The notes below the pieces were generated by a model. It searched no databases. It saw only the letters and a program-made list of their open reading frames with translations, and was not told where the DNA came from. Below are positions 49,909-59,726 of a stretch of 64,000 nt of DNA, one piece after another. Position 1 is the first letter of the stretch; each line of letters opens with the position of its first letter. Source of the DNA: Thiobacillus denitrificans DSM 12475 (lineage in GTDB: Bacteria > Pseudomonadota > Gammaproteobacteria > Burkholderiales > Thiobacillaceae); the NCBI RefSeq assembly GCF_000376425.1, contig NZ_AQWL01000006.1:1-64000 (forward strand), read 5' to 3'. The translations under genes and the position numbers were made by a program.

Positions 49909-50708
49909 TCGCCGACCCTGCGCTGCTGGCGGGCTACGGCGGACTGGGGCTGGTGGTCGGCTTCGTCGCCGGTCTGCTCGGTGTCGGCGGCGGCCTCATC
50001 ATCGTGCCGGTGCTGATTTTCCTGCTGCACGCGCAGGGGCTGGCTGCCGGCTTGGAACCGCAACTGGCGCTCGGCACTTCGCTCGCCTCGATCCTGTTCA
50101 CCTCGCTGTCCAGCGTGCGCGCGCACCATCGCCACGGCGCGGTCGTCTGGCCGCTGCTGCGGCGCATCGCGCCCGGCATCGTGCTCGGCACGCTGGCCGG
50201 TGCGGTGCTGGCAGCGCAGATGCCGGCGACGCTGCTGAAGCTGTTCTTCGTCGCCTTCCTGTTCTATGCCGCCATCCAGATGTGGCTGGACTTCAAACCG
50301 GCGCCGCATCGCGGCCTGCCGGGGCCGGCTGCGATGACGCTGGCGGGCGGCGTCATCGGCGCGGTGTCGAGCTGGGTCGGCATCGGCGGCGGCACCCTGT
50401 CGGTTCCCTTCATGCTGTGGCACAACGTCCCGCTGCACCGGGCGATCGCCACCTCCGCGGCGATCGGATTTCCGATCGCCATCGCCGGCGCGGCCGGCTA
50501 CGTGCTGGGTGGCTGGGGCGCCAGCGGCTTGCCCGCCGGCAGTCTCGGTTTCGTCTATTTGCCGGCGCTCTTCGGCATCGTGCTGGGCAGCGTGCTGACC
50601 GCGCCGCTCGGTGCGCGCACCGCCCATCGCCTGCCGGTGAGGCCGTTGAAGCGGGTTTTTGCGCTGCTGCTGATGGTGCTGGCGCTGCGCATGGCATGGA
50701 CATTCTAG
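49905..50708 (+). CDS. TSUP-family permease (TauE/SafE)
   Basis: The 267-residue protein has two repeats of four helices with GLLGVGGGLIIVPVL and WVGIGGGTLSVPFM, the signature of sulfite/sulfonate exporters of the TauE/SafE family. In a sulfur oxidiser, export of sulfite or sulfur compounds is plausible. The GTG at 49905 overlaps the EVE stop as GTGA; the longer frame runs over the EVE gene. Confidence 0.9.
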   Translation: MIADPALLAGYGGLGLVVGFVAGLLGVGGGLIIVPVLIFLLHAQGLAAGLEPQLALGTSLASILFTSLSSVRAHHRHGAVVWPLLRRIAPGIVLGTLAGAVLAAQMPATLLKLFFVAFLFYAAIQMWLDFKPAPHRGLPGPAAMTLAGGVIGAVSSWVGIGGGTLSVPFMLWHNVPLHRAIATSAAIGFPIAIAGAAGYVLGGWGASGLPAGSLGFVYLPALFGIVLGSVLTAPLGARTAHRLPVRPLKRVFALLLMVLALRMAWTF

Positions 50709-50886
50709 GCGGCGTAGGGCCGCACCACGATCTAGCCTTCGGTGACACGCTGCTGCACCAGATGTTGAGACGAGCCATATGTAACGATTTCATGCTTGAG
50801 TGGCTGCATCTGCCGCGCTAGTCTTTCGACACATGCCGAAAACTCATCGCATGGCCGATTAATTCAATAACTACGCGGAGATACTC

Positions 50887-51792
50887 ATGGCACACCTGCA
50901 AGCTGTACACACCACGCTGCAACCCCAACAAAACGCATACACGCAGCTCACCACGTATTTCGATCCGCACAGCCAGGTCGCCTGGGGGTATATGCACGCG
51001 GAACCACGTCCTTGTTTTACGCCAACCTTGCTGAGTGAACTGCTGGCCTGGGGCAACGGCATGATCGGGATGATCGATGATCACGCGCAGATGGACGTGA
51101 AATATTTCGTTCTCGCCTCGAAGGTGCCCGACACCTTCAGCCTGGGAGGCGACCTGAGCCTCTTCATGCGGCATATCGAGGCGCGTGATCGCGATGCGCT
51201 GCTTCATTACGCCATTTCCTGCATCGACTGTTCCTATGCGGTGCACAGCCACCTGAACCGGCCCAATGTAACGAGCATCGCCCTGGTTCAGGGGCAGGCG
51301 CTCGGCGGTGGATTCGAAAGCGCACTGGCGGCCAATGTGTTGATCGCCGAACGCGGCGCCAGAATGGGGCTGCCGGAAATCCTCTTCAATCTGTTCCCGG
51401 GGATGGGCGCGATGACTTTTCTGGGGCGTCGTGTAGGGCATCACCAGGCCGAGAAAATCATCCGTAGCGGCAAGCTCTATCTGGCTGAGGAGCTGTACGA
51501 AATGGGTGTGGTGGATGTGCTGGCGGAGCCGGGCGAGGGGGAGGGTGCGGTTTGCGACTATATCCGGCGCGAGGAGAAATCCCGCAACGGGATCCTCGCC
51601 TTGCGCGCCGCGCGCGAAGTCAGCCAGCCCGCGCCATACGATGAGCTGGTCCACATCACCGAAATCTGGGTGGATGCTGCCCTGCGTCTGGAAGCAAAGG
51701 ATTTGCGGATGATGGAGCGGCTGGTCAGCCGACAAACCAGCAAGACCGGAACGGTTGCTGCAGCGGAGCCGTCACAGGCTTTCGGCGCGTAA
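50887..51792 (+). CDS. rpfF: DSF synthase RpfF (crotonase fold)
   Basis: The 301-residue enoyl-CoA hydratase relative matches RpfF, which makes diffusible signal factor (cis-2-unsaturated fatty acid). It has SLGGDLSLFMRHIEARDRDAL, LVQGQALGGGFESAL and MGLPEILFNLFPGMGAMTFLG. The two catalytic glutamates fall at E144 and E164, 20 apart as E141 and E161 in Xanthomonas RpfF. GCGGAG 7 bases upstream supports the ATG. It converges on rpfC with a 21-bp overlap of the 3' ends, as in the classic rpf layout where rpfF opposes rpfG-rpfC. Confidence 0.94.
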   Translation: MAHLQAVHTTLQPQQNAYTQLTTYFDPHSQVAWGYMHAEPRPCFTPTLLSELLAWGNGMIGMIDDHAQMDVKYFVLASKVPDTFSLGGDLSLFMRHIEARDRDALLHYAISCIDCSYAVHSHLNRPNVTSIALVQGQALGGGFESALAANVLIAERGARMGLPEILFNLFPGMGAMTFLGRRVGHHQAEKIIRSGKLYLAEELYEMGVVDVLAEPGEGEGAVCDYIRREEKSRNGILALRAAREVSQPAPYDELVHITEIWVDAALRLEAKDLRMMERLVSRQTSKTGTVAAAEPSQAFGA

Positions 51793-52354
51793 TTTCCGGT
51801 CCAGATAGGCCATCAGGGCGGTTTGCGCCTCGTTGAGCGCAAGCCGCACGTCGTCCAGCTTTTGGCGCGTGCACGCGTCGCCCATCTCATAGGGTTTGAT
51901 GCGCTCGGCTTCGGTGCAAAGCTGTGCCAGCCGGCTGGCTCCGACATCGCTGGCGCCGCCTTTCAGCATGTGCAGCTGGTCGTGCCATTGGCCATAGTCC
52001 TGACTGGCCAGGGCGCGCTCGATATCGCGCAGTGAACGTTCGCTGTCCTCCTCGAAACTGGTGAGCAGATCCCGCACAAAATCATGCCCGCCCAGTTGGG
52101 CGAGATCGTCCAGTACCGATTCATCCAGCTCTTCCCGCTGCTGCGCGCGGGGCGGGGCGGCGGCAGGGGCTTGCACCTGCTGGCTGGCCAGCCGGGCAAT
52201 GAGATCCACGAGTTCGCGGCTGTTGACCGGCTTGGTGAGGAAGCTGTCCGCCCCCGCTGCCTCGCAGGCATCCTGTGCCTCGGCGCGCGCGTCGGCGGTG
52301 AGCATGATGATGGGCAGATGCCCCTTTTCCATGAAGCGCCAGCGTTGCACTACT
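51772..52354 (-). pseudogene. rpfC: rpfC 3' fragment: end of receiver domain plus HPt domain
   Basis: This is the C-terminal 192 residues of the split sensor kinase. It holds the second half of the receiver (HLPIIMLTADARAEAQDACEAAGADSFLTKPVNSRELVDLI, with the conserved threonine and lysine) and an HPt domain with the phospho-accepting histidine in HMLKGGASDVGASRL. It begins at the left copy of the 6-bp target duplication of the IS. A free HPt protein could still be made from GTG 52350 or from an inner ATG, but has no promoter of its own that I can see. Confidence 0.9.
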
Positions 52355-53380
52355 TGTGATCTCTCAATAGGTTGTTCACTCGGGACTTACCCGGAGAATT
52401 GGGGCTGCGAAACCAAACCAATGACCCGGAGCCCCGAATGAACAGCCATAAAAATGCCCGATTAACGCCGCGCGGTCGAGCCCTGTTGGTCGAACGCATC
52501 CTGGAGCACGGCCTGCGTCCCGAAGAAGCCGCGCAGTCTGCGGGCGTGAGTGTGCGCACCGCCTACAAATGGCTGCGCCGTTTCCGCGAAGAAGGCGCGA
52601 ATGGGCTCGTCGATCGCAGCTCTCGCCCGCATCACTGTCCGCAGGCGCTTCCCGAAGCCACTCAGGCAAGCATCGTCGCTGCGCGTACCGAACGCCAGAC
52701 GTATCGCCAGATCAGCCAGAGCCTGAACGTCGGCCACAGCAGCGTCGGACGCGTGCTGGTTCGTCAAGGTTTGAACCGGCTCGCCAGCCTGGAGCCTGCG
52801 CCGCCGGTTCAGCGCTACGAACACGACGCGCCCGGCGAGATGCTGCACCTCGACATCAAGAAACTCGGGCGTTTCGAGCGCCCCGGCCACCGGGTGACGG
52901 CGGATCGGACGGTGCATTCGCGCGGCGCGGGCTGGGAGTACGTGCATATCGCCATCGACGACCATACGCGCCTCGCCACGGCCAGCGTGCTGCCGGACGA
53001 AACCGCCCGGAGCGCTTGCCGGGCCTTGCTGGACGCCGTCCGGTATTACCGCCGTCTGGGCATCCGCTTTGTGCGGGTGCTGACCGACAACGGTGTGGCG
53101 TATCGCTCGCGCAAGTTCGGGCGGCTGTGCCGCCGTCTCGGCATCCGGCACAAGTTCACGAAACCGTATACGCCGCGTACCAACGGCAAGGCGGAGCGCT
53201 TCATTCAGACGGCGTTGCGTGAGTGGGCGTATGCGCGTTGCTACGAGTCCTCGGCCCAGCGAACGGAACAATTACCGGGATGGCTGCATCGCTACAACTG
53301 GCATCGACCCCACGCCAGTCTGGGATACTTGCCTCCCGTCAGCCGCTTGAATTCGCTGAATAACCTGGTGGGGTTACACA
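52355..53380 (+). mobile_element. IS481-family insertion sequence, 1,026 bp
   Basis: The element is bounded by imperfect inverted repeats of about 23 bp (TGTGATCTCTCAATAGGTT... and TGTGTAACCCCACCAGGTT..., 15 of 23 matching) and flanked by the 6-bp direct repeat ACTACT at 52349-52354 and 53381-53386. Removing the element and one repeat joins the two parts of rpfC in frame. One transposase gene fills it. Confidence 0.95.
52438..53380 (+). CDS. IS481-family transposase, no stop codon inside the element
   Basis: The transposase has an N-terminal helix-turn-helix (LRPEEAAQSAGVSVRTAYKWLRRF) and an integrase core with the DDE residues in LHLDIKKLGRF, VRVLTDNGVAYRS and NGKAERFIQTAL, followed by the IS481-like ending YNWHRPHASLGYLPPVSRLNSLNNLVGLHN. 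The frame has no stop at the right end of the IS and stays open, antisense through rpfC, to a stop at 54417, which would give 659 residues instead of about 314. The stop may normally be supplied by the target site. Confidence 0.9.
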
Positions 53381-55326
53381 ACTACTTCGGGCCCCGACAG
53401 CTGCGGCATGTGCATGTCGATAATGGCCAGATGGTAAGTGTGATCGCCGGATTCGAGCATGCTCAGGGCTTCCTCGCCGTCGTGCGCCAGATAAGCCTCG
53501 TGCCCGGCGTGCTCCAGGAGGCCGCGAATCACCCGCTGGTTGACCGGATTGTCTTCCGCCACCAGGATGCGCAGCGGGGCTGTCTGCCCGGTCTGGGCCT
53601 GGAAGCGGTTGGCCAGCGATACCACGTTGTGCGGCATGTCATGGCTGACGGCCGCGTGAATGGCATTGAACAAAAGCGTCGTATTGACCGGCGTCCGCAG
53701 CACCGACGCGTAGCCGTCACGCATCAACTGCGTGTCGCGTGTCAGAGCCATGCCGGCATCGGACTCGATCAGGATGACCGGCAACGCAGCCAGGCCGGGA
53801 TCGTCGCGCAGCAGGTGCAGGAAGGCGCCCGGGTCGCCCGGCAGCACACCGCGTTCCACCACCACCGCGCCCAGCGGTGTGCCGCCCGACAGGTAGGCGG
53901 ACAATTCGGCGGCAAGCCGGGCGGTGTTGTCCACCGTCACGGTTTCGGCACCCCAGTTGCGGATCATCGTCTGGATGCGGGCGCTCAGTTCGCCGCCCGC
54001 CAGAATCGCCACCCGCATAGGCGTGTCGAATTGTTCCGTGGCTACGACGGGCTGGGCGGCTTGCAATGCGAATGGCAGCTCGAACCAGAATGTCGTGCCT
54101 TCCCCTTCGCGGCTGTGCAGGCCGATGTGCCCATCCAGCGCTTCCACCAGCTGTTTGGCAATGGTGGTGCCCAGCCCGCTGCCGCCGAAGCGGCGGGTGA
54201 CGGAGGGATCGGCCTGGGTAAAGCTGTCGAATATGCGTGCCTGCGCGGCTTCCGGAATGCCGATGCCGGTATCGACGATCTCGAAGCGCAGGCGTTGCGG
54301 GTGGCCTTGCCCGGCCGGGCGGATGTAGACGTCGACCCGGCCGTGTTCGGTGAACTTGATGGCATTGCCGATCAGGTTGATGAGGATCTGGCGCAGGTGG
54401 CGCGCATCGCCATGTAGCTGAAACGGCGTCTGCGGCGCAATGTGCGCCCCCAGCACGAGCCCCTTGCGCTGCGCCAGGGTTTCCAGCATCACGACCGTGC
54501 CGTTGACCAGGCGGTGCAGGTCGAAGTCCTCTTCCGTCGTGGCAAGGCGGCCGGTTTCGATGCGCGAAATGTCGAGCACGTTGTCGATCAGCTCCAGCAG
54601 GGTGTGGGCCGATGCGCGGATGATCTGGGCAAATTCCTTTTGTTCCTTGTCGAGCTTCGTTTCCGCCAGCAGATCGGCAACGCCAATGACGCCGTTGAGC
54701 GGCGTGCGGAGTTCATGGCTCATGTTGGCGAGGAAGCTCGATTTGGCCTGGTTGGCCACCTTTTCCCGCCTGACGGCACCGTGCAGCTGCCTCAGCAGGC
54801 TGGACGTGTAAAGCGGGACGACGATGAGCATCAGCCACATGCCCCACCAGAGTGGCGTATGTGCGTGCCAGAAGGGATTGAACTGGTAAACCACGATGAA
54901 TCCGGCCGCGGACGCCAGCATCGAAACCAGCAGATACGGTACGCCATAGCGGAAACCGTTGCCCAGCGTGACCCAAAGGTAGATGGCGACGATGGGCGCC
55001 CCGGTTTCGTTCGAGATGGCCAGCATGTAGGTGGCGACGGTGAAGTCGTGCAGCATGCCGGTGCCGCGACGGATCACGGAGACGCCCGGATCGACGACCG
55101 TGCCGATCAGCAGTGCAAGGGAAACCAGCGTGAAGCTCAGTCCAAGAAAATGGACTTGCTCGGACAGGGTGGCGCCGTGTCCCGGGCCGCCAAGCGAGAA
55201 ATACAGATAGAAGCCGGCAACAATGCACAGGCGGATCAATGCCTGCTGAAACTCGGTGTCCGGGCGTGCCTGAACCCGCCTTTGCAAGCGTTCGACAAAA
55301 GCGGGGCGGGAGAGCAGGTTCAACAC
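53381..55326 (-). pseudogene. rpfC: rpfC 5' fragment: DSF sensor kinase cut within its receiver domain
   Basis: About 648 residues of RpfC remain: an N-terminal RPDTEFQQALIRL segment and five to six membrane helices (residues 28-176) as in DSF sensors, a HisKA domain with H204 in MSHELRTPL, a full HATPase domain (INLIGNAIKF, DTGIGIPE, GGSGLGTTIAKQLVEAL), and the first half of a receiver with D637 in AIIDMHMPQLSG. Translation then hits a stop 7 bases inside the IS. The intact gene would encode 840 residues. The start is a GTG, 11 bp after the rpfG stop. Confidence 0.92.
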
Positions 55327-55336
55327 AGGCAGAGAT

Positions 55337-56458
55337 TCAGCCGGGCGCGTCGCCCAGATCGCGCATGATGGCCGCTACGGCATCGATGCGCAACTCGAAG
55401 GCGCGCACGCAAGCAGGATCGAAGTGTCTGCCGCTTTCCGACTGGATGTAGTTCAGCGCGTCCTGGAACGACCAGGCGCGCTTGTAGGGGCGGTCGGACG
55501 TGAGCGCGTCGAATACGTCGGCCACCGCCACGATGCGCGCTGGCAGCGGGATGTCCTCGCCGGCCAGACCTTGCGGGTAACCGCTGCCGTCGAATTTTTC
55601 GTGGTGGCCGAGTGCGATCACCGCGCCCATCTGCAGATAGCGCGACGGACTGCCGTCGAGAATCTCGTGCCCGATCAGCGGGTGGCGGCGCATGATTTTC
55701 TGCTCCTCCGGGGTATGCCGGCCGGGTTTGAGCAGAACCAGATCGGGGATGCCGATCTTGCCGATGTCGTGCATCGGCGCGGCGGCTTCGATCTCATCGC
55801 ATTCCATTGCGGAGAGATTGAGTTTCTCGGCGATCAGACGGGCGTACTTCGACATGCGGATGATGTGATTGCCGGTTTCCTGGTCGCGATATTCGCCTGC
55901 CTTGGCCAGCTTCATCAGGGTTTCGCGTTCGCGCGTGCGCACTTCGCGGGTAGCCTGCATCACCTGCTCTTCCAGCCATAGTGCGCGGTCGTTCACCATT
56001 TTCTGGCTGCGCCGCAGTGCCAGCAGGTTGAGGCAGCGGGCACGGCATTCCTGCGGGTCGATCGGCCGGGTGAGGAAATCGGTCGCGCCGTTTTCCAGCG
56101 CCTGATAGCGGACCTGACGGTCTTCCACCACGGTGACGATGAGAATCGGTATCTCAGCCAGGTGACGTTCGGCGCGGACCCGGCGGGTGAATTCGATGCC
56201 GTCCATGCCGGGCATGCGGTAGTCGGTGATGATGAGATCCGGTGTCGCAAGGTGCATCCGCACCAGTGCATCCTGTGGATCGGCAAAGCTTTCCACGATG
56301 ACACCCGGCTCCAGCGTGCGTGCCAGGCCTTCCAGCAGGCTGCGGGCGGTGCTGCGATCGTCGACGATCATCACGCGCGCCCCGCTGCGCGGGCGTGTGT
56401 CGCGTGCCGGACCAGGCGGCCCGAAGGAAGGCACAATACGCAGCTGCTTGGCAGTCAC
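55337..56458 (-). CDS. rpfG: RpfG-type response regulator with HD-GYP phosphodiesterase domain
   Basis: The 373-residue protein has a receiver (VMIVDDRSTARSLLEGL, phospho-acceptor in LIITDYRMPGMDG) and an HD-GYP domain that cleaves cyclic di-GMP, with MHDIGKIGIPD, HPLIGHEIL and HHEKFDGSGYP. It is the output of DSF signalling and is first in the rpfG-rpfC unit. Because its cognate RpfC is broken, it should no longer be switched on by DSF through that relay. Confidence 0.95.
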   Translation of the reverse strand: MTAKQLRIVPSFGPPGPARDTRPRSGARVMIVDDRSTARSLLEGLARTLEPGVIVESFADPQDALVRMHLATPDLIITDYRMPGMDGIEFTRRVRAERHLAEIPILIVTVVEDRQVRYQALENGATDFLTRPIDPQECRARCLNLLALRRSQKMVNDRALWLEEQVMQATREVRTRERETLMKLAKAGEYRDQETGNHIIRMSKYARLIAEKLNLSAMECDEIEAAAPMHDIGKIGIPDLVLLKPGRHTPEEQKIMRRHPLIGHEILDGSPSRYLQMGAVIALGHHEKFDGSGYPQGLAGEDIPLPARIVAVADVFDALTSDRPYKRAWSFQDALNYIQSESGRHFDPACVRAFELRIDAVAAIMRDLGDAPG

Positions 56459-56549
56459 TGTCTTTAACTCTGAAATGGTTGATAAAACTGCAATTTCGTT
56501 GAATTATCGGGCAAGTCGAATATGAACTTTAACGTCCAGGAGTGGAGAG

Positions 56550-57302
56550 ATGAAGAAAAACCTGTTGCTGGGTCTGATGGCCGGGCTGGCGGCGCTGTTT
56601 TCCTTGGCGGTTTCTGCCGAGCCGGCGGCGGATTATGCACGCGAGAAGAAATGGGCGGATGAGGTGGTGCCCGGACTGGTGGTGGGCGATCCGGTTTATC
56701 TGCAAACCCCGCGCGGGCATCACAAATTCCTTGCGCTGTTCACGCCGGTGGCCGACACCCACAAGGCAGTGGTGGTCGTCCATGGCATGGGTATTCATCC
56801 CGACTGGGGCATGGTCGGTACACTGCGCACCGAACTGGCGGACCGCGGGTTCACCACCTTGTCGATCCAGATGCCGGTGCTGGCGGCCGATGCCAAGGGT
56901 GAGGCCTATACGCCGACCTTCCCCGAAGCGGCCGAGCGCATCGCCGAGGCGGTCGAATTTCTCAAGGCCAAGGGCTACACCCAGCTGGCCATTGTTTCCC
57001 ATAGCATGGGCTCGCGCATGAGCCGGGTATTCCTGGCCGGGAAACTGGATCCGGCGGTGAAATCGTGGGCCAGCCTGGGCATTTCGGTGGACGACTATGC
57101 CGCGCTGAAACTGCCGATTCTGGATTTGTACGGCGACAACGATCTGCCGGCGGTGCTGGCGAATGCGGGCAAGCGCAAGCAAAGCCTGGCTGCGTCTGCT
57201 TCGAAGCAGACGGTGATTGCCCGTGCCGACCATTTCTTCACCGGGCACGAAGCCGAGATGGTGGCCGCCGTAGCCGGCTTCCTTGACGCGACGCTGGAAT
57301 AG
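56550..57302 (+). CDS. Periplasmic alpha/beta hydrolase-like protein (DUF3530 type)
   Basis: The 250-residue precursor has a signal peptide (LLLGLMAGLAALFSLAVSA) and an alpha/beta hydrolase core with VVVVHGMGIHPDW (oxyanion region), a nucleophile elbow SHSMGS and a late histidine in RADHFFTG. It fits the DUF3530 group of putative exported hydrolases. The substrate is unknown. GGAG precedes the ATG, and the gene is divergent from rpfG. Confidence 0.85.
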   Translation: MKKNLLLGLMAGLAALFSLAVSAEPAADYAREKKWADEVVPGLVVGDPVYLQTPRGHHKFLALFTPVADTHKAVVVVHGMGIHPDWGMVGTLRTELADRGFTTLSIQMPVLAADAKGEAYTPTFPEAAERIAEAVEFLKAKGYTQLAIVSHSMGSRMSRVFLAGKLDPAVKSWASLGISVDDYAALKLPILDLYGDNDLPAVLANAGKRKQSLAASASKQTVIARADHFFTGHEAEMVAAVAGFLDATLE

Positions 57303-57342
57303 CCCGGGCAGTGAGCCGTCGTGCGTGAGGCCCGGTGTTGCA

Positions 57343-57385
57343 GCCCGGCAAAAAGCCCCGCCAGGAGCGGGGCTTTTTGCCGGGC
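57343..57385. terminator. Bidirectional terminator with 19-bp perfect stem
   Basis: The arms at 57343-57361 and 57367-57385 are perfectly complementary over 19 bp around a CAGGA loop, with A5 and T5 tracts inside the arms. It lies between the convergent hydrolase and thiosulfate permease genes and can end transcription from both sides. Confidence 0.92.
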
Positions 57386-57403
57386 AAGGAAGCTGCACAG
57401 AAC

Positions 57404-58666
57404 TTATACCGCTTCCAGCTTGCGCATGCCGGCGGGCAGCAGCTTGAGGTCGACCAGCGCAGTGACGAAGGACTTGAGGAACGTGGCATCGGCCTCATAC
57501 ACCATCTTGTAGTACTGCACCTTCATGGTGACGGCGCTGCCGAACACGATGGCGACGAAGGTGAAGATGGAGCCCAGCGCCAGGGTGGAGAAGCCGGTAA
57601 TCCCCTGGCCGATGGTACAGCCCATCGCCAGCACGCCGCCGAAGCCCATCAGGATCGCCCCGATGAAATGGTTGATGAAGTCGCGGCCGGAGGCGAACCA
57701 CTCGATGCGGAAGCTGCGCGAGATCAGCGCCCACAGCAGGGAGCCGGCGATCACGCCCGCCAGCGCCATGATGCCGAAGGTGAGCAGGGTGCGGTCGAAG
57801 CCGCCCGCCACGTAGCCGAGGGTTTGCCCCATCGGGTTGATGAAGGTGAAAGACTGCGAAGCGAGCGGGCCGGCGGCGGCGGGCCGGACCGCATCGGCCG
57901 GCGCATACAGATCCCAGTCCTGCACGTAGGCTTGCAGCGCCATCATTTCGCCGTCGGCGTTGACCGTGATGTTACTGGTGACATACCAGGCGGCGAGCAC
58001 CGCGAGGCCGACCACGAGGCCACCGAGGAGGTTGTCGAAACTGGTGCGGAATTCGGCCGACTTGAACGCCCAGACCAGCAGCAGGCCGCCGATGACGCCA
58101 CCCGCCACCATGCGGCCGGTGGCGGCGTTGTCGCCGAACAGCATCGCACCGAGATCCTGGTTGGTGGTCAGTGCGACTGCGGTCGGATTGGTCCAGGAAT
58201 AGAACAGGGTGGAATACAGGGTCTTGTCGCTGCCAGGGAAGGGGTTGATCATGAAATAGGCAATCACGGCGATGACCAGCAGCACCATGACCGACTTGAT
58301 GTTGCCGCCGCCGATGCGGATCAGGGTCTTGTTGCCGCAGCCCGAGGCAAGCGTCATGCCGATGCCGAACAGGACGCCGCCGAGCACGTTCTCCAGCCAG
58401 ACGAAATTGGTCTGGCGGTAGGGCGGGAAGGTGCTGGTGACGTTGACCAGGCCGGCGGCTTCCAGGCCCGTCACGCCGAGTACGCCGACCGCGATGGCCA
58501 GTATCCAGGCACGCATACGGCCGGTGTCGCCCATGTTGACCCAGTCGGAGACGGCGCCCATGGTGCAGAAGCCGGTTTTGTTGACGACGGCGCCCATGAT
58601 CAGGGCGATCCCAAAGGTCGACCACAGGAAAAATGATTGAGCGCTTGCAAAATCTTCGTAGATCAT
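57404..58666 (-). CDS. tsuA: YeeE/YedE (TsuA-type) thiosulfate permease
   Basis: The 420-residue membrane protein has about nine helices and the three conserved cysteine sites of TsuA: GFCTMGAVSDW, ASGCGNKTLIR and AMGCTIGQGITG, which relay thiosulfate through the membrane. In a sulfur oxidiser it may feed thiosulfate or sulfane sulfur into the cytoplasm. No TusA gene is adjacent. ATG 58666 with AGAGA upstream is preferred over an in-frame ATG at 58786. Confidence 0.9.
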   Translation of the reverse strand: MIYEDFASAQSFFLWSTFGIALIMGAVVNKTGFCTMGAVSDWVNMGDTGRMRAWILAIAVGVLGVTGLEAAGLVNVTSTFPPYRQTNFVWLENVLGGVLFGIGMTLASGCGNKTLIRIGGGNIKSVMVLLVIAVIAYFMINPFPGSDKTLYSTLFYSWTNPTAVALTTNQDLGAMLFGDNAATGRMVAGGVIGGLLLVWAFKSAEFRTSFDNLLGGLVVGLAVLAAWYVTSNITVNADGEMMALQAYVQDWDLYAPADAVRPAAAGPLASQSFTFINPMGQTLGYVAGGFDRTLLTFGIMALAGVIAGSLLWALISRSFRIEWFASGRDFINHFIGAILMGFGGVLAMGCTIGQGITGFSTLALGSIFTFVAIVFGSAVTMKVQYYKMVYEADATFLKSFVTALVDLKLLPAGMRKLEAV

Positions 58667-58829
58667 GACTCTATCTCTTGTGCGGAACAGGGGAAGCGGC
58701 GTGTGCCGCGCGCCCGGATGAAAGAGGGTACGCGAGCTGCCTAGTCCTGAATGGTAATGCCATGCGAACGCCGGGAACAGGTCCATTCCTACTGTTGTGC
58801 GTAGGCCGGTTTGTCTGCAGGAGGGGGCT

Positions 58830-59726
58830 TTACCCCAGCAGCCGCGTCATCGCCTCGCGGTATTTCGCGCTGGTCTTGTCGACGATCTCGGCCGGCAACG
58901 CCGGTCCCGGTGCCTGCTTGTTCCAGCCGCTGGCCACCAGCCAGTCGCGCACGAACTGCTTGTCGAAACTGGGCGGATTGCTGCCGGGCCGGTACTGATC
59001 GGCCGGCCAGAAGCGCGACGAATCGGGGGTCAGCGCCTCGTCGATCCACACCAGCCGGCCCTCTTCATCCTGGCCGAACTCGAACTTGGTGTCGGCGATG
59101 ATGATGCCGCGTGTAAGCGCATATTCCGCCGCAGCCTTATACAGCGCAAGGCTGACGTCGCGCACCTGGGCGGCCAGATCGGCGCCGATCAGCGTGGCCA
59201 TCTGGTCAAAACTGATGTTCTCGTCGTGCGCGCCGAGTGCCGCCTTGGTCGACGGCGTGAAGATCGGTTGCGGCAGGCGGTCGGCCTGCCTGAGACCGGC
59301 AGGCAGGGCGATGCCGCACACCGACTGACTGGACTGGTATTCCTTCCAGCCCGAACCCGCCAGATAACCGCGCACAATCGCTTCCACCGGCAGTGCCTTC
59401 AGCTTTTTCACCACGATGGCGCGGCCGGCTACTTGGTCGCGTTCGTTTTCCGCGACGACCGATTCCGGTGCGATACCAAGCGCCTGGCTCGGCACGATGG
59501 ATTTCAGGCGGTCGAACCAGAAGGCCGATACCCGGGTCAGCACCTCGCCCTTGCCGGGGATGGGAACGGGCATCACCACGTCGAACGCCGACAGGCGGTC
59601 GGTGGTGACGATCAGGAGCGCGTCGTCGCCGACGGCGTAGATGTCGCGTACCTTGCCGCGGTGCACCAGCGGCAGCGAGGTGATGCGCGATTCGAGCAGG
59701 GGTTGGCCGAGGGGCGATGCGGACAT
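58830..59726 (-). CDS. purC: Phosphoribosylaminoimidazole-succinocarboxamide synthase (SAICAR synthetase)
   Basis: The 298-residue enzyme joins CAIR and aspartate in purine synthesis. It has [57 protein letters not shown], and [34 protein letters not shown]-type core. The likely start is ATG 59726. There is no stop between it and the upstream permease frame. A TATAAT at about 59757-59762 on the minus strand, 30 bp before the start, could be its own -10 box. Confidence 0.94.
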   Translation of the reverse strand: MSASPLGQPLLESRITSLPLVHRGKVRDIYAVGDDALLIVTTDRLSAFDVVMPVPIPGKGEVLTRVSAFWFDRLKSIVPSQALGIAPESVVAENERDQVAGRAIVVKKLKALPVEAIVRGYLAGSGWKEYQSSQSVCGIALPAGLRQADRLPQPIFTPSTKAALGAHDENISFDQMATLIGADLAAQVRDVSLALYKAAAEYALTRGIIIADTKFEFGQDEEGRLVWIDEALTPDSSRFWPADQYRPGSNPPSFDKQFVRDWLVASGWNKQAPGPALPAEIVDKTSAKYREAMTRLLG

